The position numbers and the translations under genes were made by a program. A DNA stretch of 64,000 nucleotides. Origin: Alloalcanivorax balearicus MACL04. Its GTDB lineage: Bacteria; Pseudomonadota; Gammaproteobacteria; Pseudomonadales; Alcanivoracaceae. The DNA lies in contig NZ_ARXS01000016.1 in assembly GCF_025532145.1 (NCBI RefSeq), positions 1 to 64,000 on the forward strand, read 5' to 3'. Below the pieces are notes generated by a model. It was not told the DNA's origin and did not search any database. It saw only the letters and a list, made by a program, of their open reading frames with translations. This document shows, in pieces, positions 34,455 to 44,503 of this stretch; position 1 is the stretch's first letter; the number at the start of each line of letters is the position of its first letter.

Positions 34455-37400
34455 TCAAACGATATCCGGAATAATCAAACTTAACAGCTTCTGAGCACTC
34501 TCTTCCCAAGTAAGCCACGGGATGTCATTGGATGCCGGATGTTGATTCTTAGCATACAAATCCAGCCACTGCTTCACCGCTTCGCCAAGATCATCCGTCG
34601 ATTCACCCTTGAAGTAGAAAGCGTGGTCGCCTGCCACCTCCTTAAAAGCAGGAATATCGCGAGCCAAAATCGGAAGCCCATATTGCGCGGCTTCGATCAA
34701 AGGCAACCCGAACCCTTCGCCATAAGAGGCAGCAATCAGACAACTTGCCCTAGAGTAGGTCTCCTCAAGGTATTCATAACTGATGTCATCCAGCCAGAAT
34801 AATCGCTTGTTAAGTTCTGGGTGGTGAGACAAGCGTTTAGTCAACTGATCCACCATTTCCCCTTCTTTACCCACGATAAATAGATGTACGGATATCCCGC
34901 CGGCCCAAAGTTGTTCAAAGGTATCAAGAACTTGCGTATGGGCTTTACGGGGCTCAATGGTTCCGATCATCAGGAAAGATGGCGCGATAGCCATTGAGTC
35001 CAGAGCCCACTGCGCTTGCGAAGAAATTCCACGACTGGCGGAAGTGCCGGAAACGCCTGCACCAAGATGAAACCAATCGACATTAATTGGACGTTCCCTC
35101 TCAATATCAAGCCTCGCCATATAAGCTGAGAAATCGTCTGCCACCGTCCGGGAAATACACGTCACTCCATCAAATTGACAAATAGTATTAAACCATTGCG
35201 TATAAATATCTTTACCAGCCGAAACAAAAAACTCAGGCGTTAATAGAGGAAAAAGATCGTAGATCACAAACCATACTGTCACGCCCCTTCGACGCCAATC
35301 CTCCAAAGTCGCTCTTTGAGAAGTGATAACATGAGGTTGCGAGTCGAGACTGATGAAAAGATCGCCCTCCCAGACTTCCACCGGCTCGTCGAAAACCAAA
35401 CACGCTGGCACATCGAGGAAATCCAGAGTAAAGGTACGCGCATACCAATAGCCTTCTCCATGCTTCGAACCATAAACCGGCTGCACCTGATAACCCGAAG
35501 GAGGGTTCCCGAGCCATTCCTTAAGGATTGCCTGAGCCACACGGTGGTTCTCACATTGATCACCGCCCTGAACCAAATCAGAGACATCCACCAATAACTG
35601 CTTCGGACGAGGAGTGGGAGCGAAATTTGCTGAAAGATTGGCCGCCCAAGAAATCAAATCCGTCCCCTCCTTCAACTCTAGGGCAGCTTTTCTTACCAAC
35701 CCGGTCAGCCCGATGGAGGACTTGCAATGATATCTCTCTATTGCTTCATGATACTGCTTCGCGCACTTCGCCGGATTATTATTATGACGTATTATTTCGC
35801 GCGCCTGAGCGCCTAATTGCTGACGGTACTCCACATTGCCTGCAAGGGTCGTCAACGCTTCCAATAGGTCCTCATCCTTAAACTCATCCGGCAACATGCA
35901 CACCCCGGCGGAATCGATATCGGACATACTGCCATGCCTATTGATGATTGTAGCCAGGCCTTTCCCCATGCAGTCCAGCACCGTTCCGGATGTTTCCCCT
36001 CTCGATAAGGTGCGCAACTGCACACCTATATCGGCGGCAGCGAGATACTGTTGAAACATCTTCGCGTCTGCCCAGCCAGTAATCTTTATATGATTATAAG
36101 AACCACTTTTCGCAACGGATTTAGCAAAAGAACGGCCGTACTCATCTTCAGAATTTTGACCCACGAAAATCAGGTGCGCGCGCGGATCCCTGCTTAAAGG
36201 AGAGTCAAGCCAGGCCTTTAACAAACGATGATTCTGCTTGGTCTGCCCCAAAACCCCAAATGAGCAAACGACCAAATCATCAGCATTAAATCCCAGATCC
36301 TCACGAGCCCTGGCACGGTCCATAGACTCATCGAGAGTTCTCAGATGAGGAATCACAGTCCAATCGCTCCTTGCTTTTTCCCCAAACCAATCACGAGCCA
36401 GTTCAAGAGAATGCTCACTGTGAACGATAAGACCCTGAGCCCGCTGCAAAACAGGCAGATTCGCAGGATAACGCCAGACTACATCTTGGCCTGTGTCAGA
36501 ATCAAAGCGCTCCCTCAGAGCCTGGTACCCATGACTATGATAGAGAGCCAGGGCGTACGCATTGGGCTCCAAGCCATCTATCTCACGATATGCCTGAGCT
36601 CCCGATAAAAAGAAGTCATGTAGCACCACCACTCCCGGCACTTTCTCCAACAACGAAAACATATGTCGATGAAAGGAAGAATTACCGAAATGATAGAGAA
36701 CACGATCAACTTTATCTGCATTCTGGATAAGCCATTCAGGCGACCGTAATTGTTTACCGTTAAGGATACCCGGATTAAGATCGCATTTAGATTGATCAAC
36801 GATCAACTCTATATCGTAATATCTAGAAAGCTCGGGTAGCAGCTCAGCACTATAGTCAGCAATTCCGCTACGAACAGGAGACAAAGGAGAGACATAGGCA
36901 AGTAGCGGCCGTTCAGATGGAACCTCAAAACTCAATGCAGCAGAATCGGCGCGGTTATACCAATCTTCCATGGCCGCCAATGCAGTTCGAGCACTACCCC
37001 GCCATGAGAATTTTTTTGCGTGCTCCGATTGTCTCAGCTTGGCCTCGTCACAAAATGATTGATCAGATAGTCCACGCTCAATCAGCGCGGCAATAGATTC
37101 ATCAGAATACGGATCAAACAGTGCCTCTTCCCAGCCTACGACCTCGGGAAGGCTTGAAGTATTGGCAGCTATCACTGGAGCACCGCACTGAATTGCCTCC
37201 AAAGCTGGCAGGCCAAATCCTTCATGCAACGAAGGAAAGACGAAAAGCTTGCACAGGTTATACAGAGCAATCAGATCTTGCTCCGGAACGAAGCCAGTCA
37301 ATACAAGCTCCGAACCTTCCATACCCTCCTTCTGGGCAAGTTTTTCAAGCTGAACGCGGTTCTCCGGTCTCACCGAGCATACGATGGCCAGCTGATGATC

Positions 37401-38168
37401 TTTACGTATAGCTCCTGGCAGACGCGCATAGGAACGAATGAGACCTTCAATATTTTTCCTGTAATCAATACCACCCGTATACATGACATAGGGCTTCTTC
37501 AGCCCGTACTTATCTCGGAGCTTCCGCTCCTGATTAAGCGAAATCGTGATCTTCTGAAATTCATCATCTGCCGCCGAGGAAATGTTATAAACTCTATCCT
37601 CGGAAAGGTTCAGATGCTCTATACCTTCGTTTCGAGCAGATTCTGATATTCCAAGCCAGACATCCGCCCGCTTCAGATTTTCAATCTTTTCCAAGTACCA
37701 TCGTCTAACCGTAGGATCATCCAGGTATGGCTTAGGTTTTATATACGGAATCAAATCAAAAATCGTAACCGCCACCGGCACCTGCTTCTGAAGCCGATGA
37801 ATACAAGTAATTGCCCCTTCTCCTAAACCTTCAAAAAGACTCGTAACATAAATAAAATCAGGATCTTGACTTACCAGAAAGCCTTCGTACGTGAGTTCTG
37901 TTAGTCGATAGCTTGCCTCCTCTCCGTGTCTGGCCTTTCCATCCGCAGCAGCAGCGTGCCATACACGAATGTTCTCCTGTGGCAGAAGCCCATCAAATTC
38001 GGCGCGTAGAGGTTCTATTGTGTCCGAAAAACAACCATTAAGAGCGAGGATGATCTCATGCGTACCTCGTTGGCGCACCATCGCCTTGACCAACATCAGA
38101 GTATAACGACCAATACCTCTGAGCCTGCTTCCAGATTGAGCTCCTTGCATGTCAATAACGATAAGCAT
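34455..38168 (-). CDS. Triple-domain GT4 glycosyltransferase, polysaccharide synthesis
   Basis: 1237 residues containing three glycosyltransferase-4-like units. Unit 1 (~1-410) has an N-terminal GSRLRGIGRYT and an intact donor-site E-x7-E in EGFGLPALE. Unit 2 (~430-800) opens with SPVRSGIADYSAELLPEL and has a weaker E-x7-E region. Unit 3 (~870-1237) ends with the donor site EGFGLPLIE. Multi-domain GT4s of this kind add several sugars in a polymer repeat; in the A-band locus of Pseudomonas, WbpX has a comparable position. It is the last gene of the minus-strand operon; its start overlaps the stop of the FkbM gene (TAATG at 38166-38170). Confidence 0.9.
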   Translation of the reverse strand: MLIVIDMQGAQSGSRLRGIGRYTLMLVKAMVRQRGTHEIILALNGCFSDTIEPLRAEFDGLLPQENIRVWHAAAADGKARHGEEASYRLTELTYEGFLVSQDPDFIYVTSLFEGLGEGAITCIHRLQKQVPVAVTIFDLIPYIKPKPYLDDPTVRRWYLEKIENLKRADVWLGISESARNEGIEHLNLSEDRVYNISSAADDEFQKITISLNQERKLRDKYGLKKPYVMYTGGIDYRKNIEGLIRSYARLPGAIRKDHQLAIVCSVRPENRVQLEKLAQKEGMEGSELVLTGFVPEQDLIALYNLCKLFVFPSLHEGFGLPALEAIQCGAPVIAANTSSLPEVVGWEEALFDPYSDESIAALIERGLSDQSFCDEAKLRQSEHAKKFSWRGSARTALAAMEDWYNRADSAALSFEVPSERPLLAYVSPLSPVRSGIADYSAELLPELSRYYDIELIVDQSKCDLNPGILNGKQLRSPEWLIQNADKVDRVLYHFGNSSFHRHMFSLLEKVPGVVVLHDFFLSGAQAYREIDGLEPNAYALALYHSHGYQALRERFDSDTGQDVVWRYPANLPVLQRAQGLIVHSEHSLELARDWFGEKARSDWTVIPHLRTLDESMDRARAREDLGFNADDLVVCSFGVLGQTKQNHRLLKAWLDSPLSRDPRAHLIFVGQNSEDEYGRSFAKSVAKSGSYNHIKITGWADAKMFQQYLAAADIGVQLRTLSRGETSGTVLDCMGKGLATIINRHGSMSDIDSAGVCMLPDEFKDEDLLEALTTLAGNVEYRQQLGAQAREIIRHNNNPAKCAKQYHEAIERYHCKSSIGLTGLVRKAALELKEGTDLISWAANLSANFAPTPRPKQLLVDVSDLVQGGDQCENHRVAQAILKEWLGNPPSGYQVQPVYGSKHGEGYWYARTFTLDFLDVPACLVFDEPVEVWEGDLFISLDSQPHVITSQRATLEDWRRRGVTVWFVIYDLFPLLTPEFFVSAGKDIYTQWFNTICQFDGVTCISRTVADDFSAYMARLDIERERPINVDWFHLGAGVSGTSASRGISSQAQWALDSMAIAPSFLMIGTIEPRKAHTQVLDTFEQLWAGGISVHLFIVGKEGEMVDQLTKRLSHHPELNKRLFWLDDISYEYLEETYSRASCLIAASYGEGFGLPLIEAAQYGLPILARDIPAFKEVAGDHAFYFKGESTDDLGEAVKQWLDLYAKNQHPASNDIPWLTWEESAQKLLSLIIPDIV

Positions 38169-39412
38169 TACTGACCCCCTCCCTGACGTTCAATAACCTG
38201 TTTCATGTCCTGATACACTTGGCGCGCATGTGGGCCAAGGTGAGCAACTTCTAAAGGCACTTTGGGAGTTGCGTTTATATTTCCTCGTAAATCGTTATTT
38301 AAACAGCGATGATAAACAACCTTTAGCTGTTCCTTCACGCCAAGATGTTGGGCCAAGGAAACCAGCCAATGTCTGAGGCGGGCATGACGATTCGAGTACT
38401 GAATCAAGCCAATAGCCAATTTTCTTGCCAGAGCATTTAATCGACTTTTGACGCCATGCTGGCGTAGTAAGGACAGCTGATGACCTGACCAGCGCATTGG
38501 GGAGGTGATACGCCAGGATCGGCTTAAAAAAACATCCTCTAGTTGTTGGGACAAAGCCTCCTCAGCAGCTTCCGCACGGGCTGCCCTGGATTCTGATCGA
38601 GAATGCTCAAGTTCCAGATGCTCCAGCGAGGTTCTTAAGTTCTTTATCTCACTGTCAAGACGAGAAAGATGCTCTTCTGACTCTTCAAGTTGTTTTTTTC
38701 TTTCAATGATGTGAGCACACATCCAATTCGATTCACTTAGTACAAAGTTATCGAATACGTTTGGCGGAACGTTAAAGTGTCGCTGTAGATTCGCATGAGT
38801 CTCATGCAAGTAAAATCGGTTTAAACCGTCAAAATAGACAAATGAGTACCCTTTGTCGCACAGACCGGCTTCCCAGTCTTGAAAATTTTCTTCTCCGCTG
38901 AGTGGAACGGTACTTTCAACAACGATAATCCAGGGCCTGGCTTCGGAAACATGCCAGCTTTTAAGGACATCTTTTTCACGCCCTTCAACATCAATTTTCA
39001 ACCAATGAATTTCATTTTTATGGTACTTTTCAAAAATATTGTCCAGAGTAATGCATTCGACCTCCCTCTCAAAAACCTTAAAACCACTCTCCCGGTGCCG
39101 GGCGGCAATCTTCTCCTCCGCTGTCGACAGACCAGTTCCTTCCACCTCATAAAAAATTATTTTACCCTCATTCGTGCCTACAGCGGCTTGCTCGAGGCTC
39201 TCATCAGGGCGAGACTTGGAAATTGAGTAAACAAGAGAAGGAACTGGTTCCACATGAACTCCTCGCCATCCTTTCTTGTAAAAGGCAAGGCTCACGGAGT
39301 CGACCACCGGGTCGTTGGCACCTACATCGATATAGAAACCATTATCTATATGTCCTAGAGCCCTCCAAAGCATCACGTCTTCGAAATTCTGAGCATAGGA
39401 AATCATCGACAT
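38168..39412 (-). CDS. FkbM-family methyltransferase with coiled-coil extension
   Basis: 414 residues. Residues ~1-230 are an FkbM-type SAM-dependent O-methyltransferase (YIDVGANDPVVDSVSLAFYK, then the acidic site HWLKIDVEGREKDVL). Then ~60 residues of heptad-rich coiled coil (KKQLEESEEHLSRLDSEIKN and further), followed by FLSRSWRITSPMRW, a linker often seen in glycan-assembly proteins, and a basic C-terminus. In ABC-exporter polysaccharide systems such as E. coli O9a WbdD, a methyltransferase with a coiled-coil ruler caps the chain and sets length; this gene may play that part. ATG overlaps the wzt stop. Confidence 0.85.
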   Translation of the reverse strand: MSMISYAQNFEDVMLWRALGHIDNGFYIDVGANDPVVDSVSLAFYKKGWRGVHVEPVPSLVYSISKSRPDESLEQAAVGTNEGKIIFYEVEGTGLSTAEEKIAARHRESGFKVFEREVECITLDNIFEKYHKNEIHWLKIDVEGREKDVLKSWHVSEARPWIIVVESTVPLSGEENFQDWEAGLCDKGYSFVYFDGLNRFYLHETHANLQRHFNVPPNVFDNFVLSESNWMCAHIIERKKQLEESEEHLSRLDSEIKNLRTSLEHLELEHSRSESRAARAEAAEEALSQQLEDVFLSRSWRITSPMRWSGHQLSLLRQHGVKSRLNALARKLAIGLIQYSNRHARLRHWLVSLAQHLGVKEQLKVVYHRCLNNDLRGNINATPKVPLEVAHLGPHARQVYQDMKQVIERQGGGQ

Positions 39413-40632
39413 TAACTGGTTACCTCAATTGTCGGTTCGATCCAGGACGACCCGGCAAAGTGAATCTTGGACATGTTCACAACGCTGAATACGAGGGCCA
39501 GATCCCGCCACTCGTAGTTATCCACCAGATGAGTATCCGAACTCGTGATGGCAGTCTGTACCGAATAGTTCCCTTCCCCAACATTTGCCGGAAACTTTAT
39601 ATCAAAGAGGATCTCTGATCCTCCTTTGACATTCATCAGAACCTGATCAGTATGAAAGGTATTGGTGCCATAGATAACTTGCCCTAATCGATCCTTGATA
39701 CCATAACCAAGAACCAGCTTCGGCACATCCTTATGAACTCTAACTTTTATACTAAGGACAACATTCTCACCAACGTCAATTACCTCAGCACGCACCCCTT
39801 CCTGATTAATTAGAGCAATATCGAAAATTTCCGCTTCACCGGATCCGGAAACAGTTTGCGTCCTTCCGTCCGGTTGAACTGTCTGCTGAATATAATAATT
39901 CTCGCGATCAGCCAACATGGCGTTATAGTAATCCATTACAGCCTCTGGCTCGCCTTCCATTGCCAATTCCCCTGCATTCAGGAGAACTGCACGGTCACAA
40001 ATTGCCTGGATCGCGGATTTGTCATGAGACACAAGCAGTAACGTAGTCCCCTGTTCCCTATACTGACGTATACGATCAAAGCTCTTATGCTGGAAATAAG
40101 CATCCCCAACAGACAGAGCCTCATCGACGATTAGAATATCCGGTCTTCGTGCGGTAGCGACGCTAAATGCAAGACGCATTTGCATTCCGCTGGAGTACAA
40201 GCGTGCTGGCCGGTCAATGTATTTACCAATCTCGGCGAACGCTTCAATTTCCGGCATTAACCCCTTGATCTCTTCGCTGGTTAACCCCAATAGCTGGCCT
40301 GCCATGAACACATTCTGTCGTCCAGTGAAATCGGGATGGAAGCCCATGCCGAGTTCCAGTAGAGCCGCGACACGGCCGCTCATGTTCACTGAACCGGTGG
40401 TTGGTATAGTGGTGCCAGTGATCATTTTGAGCAGCGTACTCTTTCCCGCGCCGTTCATACCGACAATACCCACCGCCTCTCCAGGCTCAACGGTGAAACT
40501 AATATCCCGTAAGACCCAGGTCAGTTCATGCCATCTGCGATCACCGGGGAGTACCCATTCCGCAAGCCGTTTCCAACGATTTCCATACTGCTTATAGGCT
40601 TTTCCCAGACCAACAACTCTGATCTGTCCCAT
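39412..40632 (-). CDS. wzt: Polysaccharide ABC transporter ATP-binding protein Wzt
   Basis: ATPase of the O-antigen/capsule-like ABC exporter. Walker A GMNGAGKST, signature LYSSGMQMRLAFSVA, Walker B DILIVDEALSVGDAYFQ in the first ~240 residues. The 406-residue length includes a C-terminal Wzt domain (~residues 265-400, jelly-roll-like, beginning GEAEIFDIALINQEG). That domain reads the terminal modification of the polymer before export. It overlaps wzm by one base (TAATG at 40630-40634) and the FkbM gene downstream, consistent with one translationally coupled operon. Confidence 0.95.
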   Translation of the reverse strand: MGQIRVVGLGKAYKQYGNRWKRLAEWVLPGDRRWHELTWVLRDISFTVEPGEAVGIVGMNGAGKSTLLKMITGTTIPTTGSVNMSGRVAALLELGMGFHPDFTGRQNVFMAGQLLGLTSEEIKGLMPEIEAFAEIGKYIDRPARLYSSGMQMRLAFSVATARRPDILIVDEALSVGDAYFQHKSFDRIRQYREQGTTLLLVSHDKSAIQAICDRAVLLNAGELAMEGEPEAVMDYYNAMLADRENYYIQQTVQPDGRTQTVSGSGEAEIFDIALINQEGVRAEVIDVGENVVLSIKVRVHKDVPKLVLGYGIKDRLGQVIYGTNTFHTDQVLMNVKGGSEILFDIKFPANVGEGNYSVQTAITSSDTHLVDNYEWRDLALVFSVVNMSKIHFAGSSWIEPTIEVTS

Positions 40633-41426
40633 TACAGCTCATCCACGATTTCGCCGGAATGCTTTTGGAACAGTCGCATCCCTAGAAAGCAGAAAAACAC
40701 TCCCAAGAACAGAGCGGGCAGCACCCCCTGCCAGTCCGGCATCACACCATGGGCCAAAATGGATTGATAGGCGTCCATCAGTCCGGTCATGGGGTTATAT
40801 ACCATCAGTCGTTGTACATCCTCTGGCAAAATAGTTTTTACATATACAATCGGTGTCAGCCAAAACCAGAATTGAAGAACCACATCGACTGCCTGCCCGA
40901 CATCGCGGAAGAACACGTTCAGAACGCCAAGGGTGATTCCTAGCCCGATCGCAAACAACACCTGAATAATTAGTACTGGGAAAATGGCAAAATAAATCCA
41001 ACCAGGAAAGTTGTCACTGATCACAAGAAAAATTGTGAACAAGCCAAAGATGATCGAAAAATTCAATAACGCCATTGCCACAACCGTGGTCGGCAAACAT
41101 AGTCTGGGAAAACTTAGCTTTTTGAGAAGGTTACCATTCTCAATAAAGGTGCTCCGACCTCGGCTGAGAATCTCAACGAACATCCCCCAGGTCAGGACAC
41201 CCGCGCAAAGGTAAATGCTGTAACCGAAGGCACCCGCTGTCGCACCTGGTAACTTGGCCTGCATGATTTGGGAAAAGATTATGGTGTAAACCAGAATCAT
41301 CGATAGCGGCTGAATGACTGTCCAGGCTACACCAAGTAACGAATTCAGGTATTTCGATTGGAATTCTCTTTTTACATTTCCGAGGATAAATCCGCGGTAA
41401 CGCCAAAGAGCCCGGATGGCATTCAT
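40632..41426 (-). CDS. wzm: Polysaccharide ABC transporter permease Wzm
   Basis: Six-helix permease that carries undecaprenyl-linked polysaccharide across the inner membrane. The start FILGNVKREFQSKYLNSLLG and later membrane segments (FSIIFGLFTIFLVISDNF, LIIQVLFAIGLGITLGVLNVF, QFWFWLTPIVYV) match the ABC-2 type. The end is FLGVFFCFLGMRLFQKHSGE. Several in-frame starts cluster; the ATG at 41426 is chosen because GAGGG lies 5 nt upstream (alternatives at 41429 and GTG 41438). Paired with wzt. Confidence 0.95.
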   Translation of the reverse strand: MNAIRALWRYRGFILGNVKREFQSKYLNSLLGVAWTVIQPLSMILVYTIIFSQIMQAKLPGATAGAFGYSIYLCAGVLTWGMFVEILSRGRSTFIENGNLLKKLSFPRLCLPTTVVAMALLNFSIIFGLFTIFLVISDNFPGWIYFAIFPVLIIQVLFAIGLGITLGVLNVFFRDVGQAVDVVLQFWFWLTPIVYVKTILPEDVQRLMVYNPMTGLMDAYQSILAHGVMPDWQGVLPALFLGVFFCFLGMRLFQKHSGEIVDEL

Positions 41427-41594
41427 CATCACCCTCACAAAATAACTTATACCGGTTACCGCCCGCTCAGGTTAGGTTCTGCCCGCCTGAGCGACCAGGC
41501 TAGATTGAGTTTGGCGCCAATCCCCCAGAAGGCCACCGGCGACACAGCGGGTTTCCGATCAACTGGAAGAGCTATGGCATTGCCCAAAATTCAA

Positions 41595-43013
41595 TCAGCT
41601 CCGCCCATAATTATCATCGAAGCGTACAATATCATCTTCGCCGAGATACGAACCTGATTGAACTTCAATAAGCTCCAGAGCCACTTTGCCGGGATTAATC
41701 AAACGATGTTTGGTGCCAACAGGAATGAACGTGGATTGATTTTCGGTTAGCAGGGTCGTCTCATCACCACACTCAACCAGAGCCGTGCCCTTGACCACGA
41801 TCCAATGTTCCGCCCTGTGATAATGCATTTGCAGGGATAGCTTCTGGCCAGGCTTGACGGTAATCCGCTTAACCTGGAAGCGAGCCCCATCATCAATGGA
41901 TTCGTAATCACCCCAGGGGCGGAACACCTGAACATGACAGTGATGCTCGGTTCTCTTTTCCCCTCGAATCTGCTCCACCAGCCGCTTGACGTCTTGAACC
42001 CTGCTTTTTTCGGCCACCAGGACCGCATCCTTGGTTTCCACCACCACCACGTCTTCCAGACCGATAGTGGCAACCAGGCGGCTTTCCGCACGGATGTAGG
42101 CACCCCGGGTATCAGCGGCAACCACGTCACCGATTTTGACGTTATTGTCCGAATCTTTTTCTTCCACCTCCCAGAGCGCACTCCAAGACCCCAGGTCACT
42201 CCACCCGGCGTCCAGAGGGACCATCGCCGCCTCGGCGGTCGGTTCCATAACAGCATAGTCGATGGATTCATCGGGACAGGCTTCGAATATGTCTTTCGGT
42301 ATTCGAGCAAAATCAAACTCCCGCTCGATATTTTGCGCGGCTTGCTCACAAACATCGTAAATATCCGCGCGGGCGGCTTTGAGTTCTTCAAGATAACGGG
42401 AGGCACGAAACAGAAACATGCCACTGTTCCAGAAGAAGTGGCCGTTTGCCAAAAACTCTTCTGCCGTCGCCTTATCCGGCTTCTCAACAAAGCGCTTCAC
42501 GGCTCGTGCTCCGCTGGCGGAAAACGGCTGGCCCGCCTCGATGTAACCGTAACCAGTTTCAGCATGGCTCGGGACGATACCGAAAGTAACCAGCTTGCCC
42601 TGTCCGGCAGCTGCGGCGGCCTCGATGACACTGGCCTGGAACGCCTTTACATTCTCGATTCGATGATCCGACGGCAACACCAGCATCAGCGGATCGTTAC
42701 CTTGCGTAAGCTGCTCGAACGCGACCATCGCGACCGCCGGCGCGGTATTACGACCAAACGGCTCCAGCAAGATGCCTTGCGTTTCTACCCCGGCCTGCCG
42801 GGCCTGTTCGGCGACGATGAACCGATGTTCCTCGTTACAGATAATGAACGGCTTTTCTAGCGACAGACCATCAAGCCGGCACAATGTCTGTTGGAGCATG
42901 GTGTCTGTACCGGCCAGACGGATGAACTGCTTTGGCATCAACGTTCTGGAAAGCGGCCAAAGCCGGGTTCCGTTACCTCCGGCGAGCAATACGGGTAAAA
43001 ACGCAGCGGTCAT
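41595..43013 (-). CDS. manC: Mannose-1-phosphate guanylyltransferase / mannose-6-phosphate isomerase
   Basis: Bifunctional enzyme forming GDP-mannose from mannose-1-phosphate and isomerising fructose-6-P and mannose-6-P. N-terminal nucleotidyltransferase with PVLLAGGNGTRLWPLSR and the MPKQFI motif, then FVEKP. C-terminal cupin isomerase with QMHYHRAEHWIVVKGTALVE (metal-binding His pair). 472 residues from the ATG at 43013 (AAGGAAAG 8 nt upstream), the usual length; the open frame extends 31 codons further upstream without support. Feeds GDP-mannose to gmd/rmd in the same locus, as wbpW does in the Pseudomonas A-band cluster. Confidence 0.96.
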   Translation of the reverse strand: MTAAFLPVLLAGGNGTRLWPLSRTLMPKQFIRLAGTDTMLQQTLCRLDGLSLEKPFIICNEEHRFIVAEQARQAGVETQGILLEPFGRNTAPAVAMVAFEQLTQGNDPLMLVLPSDHRIENVKAFQASVIEAAAAAGQGKLVTFGIVPSHAETGYGYIEAGQPFSASGARAVKRFVEKPDKATAEEFLANGHFFWNSGMFLFRASRYLEELKAARADIYDVCEQAAQNIEREFDFARIPKDIFEACPDESIDYAVMEPTAEAAMVPLDAGWSDLGSWSALWEVEEKDSDNNVKIGDVVAADTRGAYIRAESRLVATIGLEDVVVVETKDAVLVAEKSRVQDVKRLVEQIRGEKRTEHHCHVQVFRPWGDYESIDDGARFQVKRITVKPGQKLSLQMHYHRAEHWIVVKGTALVECGDETTLLTENQSTFIPVGTKHRLINPGKVALELIEVQSGSYLGEDDIVRFDDNYGRS

Positions 43014-43328
43014 TCTTTCTTCCTTTCCTGTCCTTTCCTGTCCTGGATAATCAAGGCTTCTGCTCCAGACCGCGCAAAGCCTAGCTAACTCATACACGAC
43101 GCGCAACGATCCGGATCATGGTGCGACACCCCAGTAATTCAGCGGCTTTACTCCAAACCTTCGACAAATCTGGCTGCGGTAGCATTTCATGATGGTACGT
43201 TGCCACCTCCTTATTCGGAAGCCTCAACGGCCACTATAATAAGAGCCATGAGTCTCTTGGAGGGCCGAAACCCGTATAAATTCCCGCTCTCCTGCCAAAA
43301 GAAGAAAATTTCCGGGCTAATCAGACAG
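43014..43328. other. Intergenic gap, nothing recognised
   Basis: About 315 bp between the upstream glycosyltransferase pair and manC. No gene, repeat or clear terminator seen. A TATAAT lies at ~43234 on the plus strand without a good -35. It may contain the manC promoter. Confidence 0.5.
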
Positions 43329-44486
43329 TTAGGAGCCCTGATCTACCGATACGCTGCCTGCGGTGGCGCGTTCGATCTCTTTATTGAGCAGTTCACTAGC
43401 CCGATCATCGGAGAAATGATCACACACTCGAGCCACGGCGTTTTTCGCCCAGCGCTCCCGAGTGCTCGGATTCTCCATCAGGTGAAGGAAGGCCCGGGTC
43501 AGCGCAGGGACGTCATCAGGCGCGATCGTCAGCCCGGTTTCCTGGTCCTGGCTGACCCAGGGAACACCGGTAGGCAATGAAGTGTTAATCACCGGAACCC
43601 CATGATACATGGCTTCAAGCTGAACGATACCGAAGGCCTCACTGGGCTGCGTGGACGGAAAAAGCAGGAACCAGGCATTGGCGAGTAACCAGTGTTTTTC
43701 GGCCTCATCAACATGGCGGTCGATAAAAATCACCTGGGGCAGGTCATGACCTTGTATCGCCGCCTCAACATCAGTCTTCAGCGGGCCATCGCCGACGAGC
43801 ACCACCGGAAAAGGGTTACCGCTTTTGGACAGATCAGACAACGCCTTGAGCAGCACGTCGACCCCCTTGTAATAGCACAAACGGCCCAGAAACAGCGCAT
43901 AACGTTCAGGCAGTTCGGGCAGTCCTGTCGGCCGGCAGTCAGGCGCGGCGATGCTTCTTCCTCCAGTGGGTACCGATAGCGGCACCACCGCCGCCTTGTC
44001 ACGGAAATCGCGAATCACCTCGGAAAACTCAAGCAATTGTGGCGACGTCGTCAGCACCCGTCGTGCCCGACGGCACAGGGCGCGTTGAAAGAACTGTACA
44101 ATCGGCTTGAGACGCTTCTGCTGAACAATATCGCTGTGCCAGAATACAATCACTGGCCTCCTTACCGGCTGAAACAGCGCGGACACCGTGGCCAACGGAA
44201 ACGGCAAATGATAGATCACCAGCTCTGACCAGAACAGCAAACGAAGCAGATGCAGGGACAACGCCGGCGCCAGCGGCATGGACATAAAAGTACCGAAGGA
44301 CGCGCAACGCACCACACGAACACCATTATGCTCCTCAACGAGGGTGTGGACGGCAAAGCGGTCACTGCAACACAGGACGGTGACCTCATGCCCTTGCTCG
44401 CGTAGAAAAGCGGCATGCTGCTTCACCACGCTTTCCACGCCCCCGATGGTCGGGTCATAAAATTTATTGACCAGTAGAATTCTCAT
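43329..44486 (-). CDS. Glycosyltransferase family 4 (WbpZ-like)
   Basis: 385 residues of the GT4 fold. Begins MRILLVNKFYDPTIGGVESVV with the acceptor-side Gly-Gly, then FLGRLCYYKGVDVLLKAL with the usual glycine, and donor site E-x7-E in SEAFGIVQLEAMYHGVPVI. The position beside gmd, rmd and another GT4 recalls the D-rhamnosyltransferases WbpZ and WbpY of the A-band locus. Lies 17 bp after the next gene and likely cotranscribed. Sugar specificity is inference. Confidence 0.9.
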   Translation of the reverse strand: MRILLVNKFYDPTIGGVESVVKQHAAFLREQGHEVTVLCCSDRFAVHTLVEEHNGVRVVRCASFGTFMSMPLAPALSLHLLRLLFWSELVIYHLPFPLATVSALFQPVRRPVIVFWHSDIVQQKRLKPIVQFFQRALCRRARRVLTTSPQLLEFSEVIRDFRDKAAVVPLSVPTGGRSIAAPDCRPTGLPELPERYALFLGRLCYYKGVDVLLKALSDLSKSGNPFPVVLVGDGPLKTDVEAAIQGHDLPQVIFIDRHVDEAEKHWLLANAWFLLFPSTQPSEAFGIVQLEAMYHGVPVINTSLPTGVPWVSQDQETGLTIAPDDVPALTRAFLHLMENPSTRERWAKNAVARVCDHFSDDRASELLNKEIERATAGSVSVDQGS

Positions 44487-44503
44487 CGCACCATACTGGG
44501 TCG

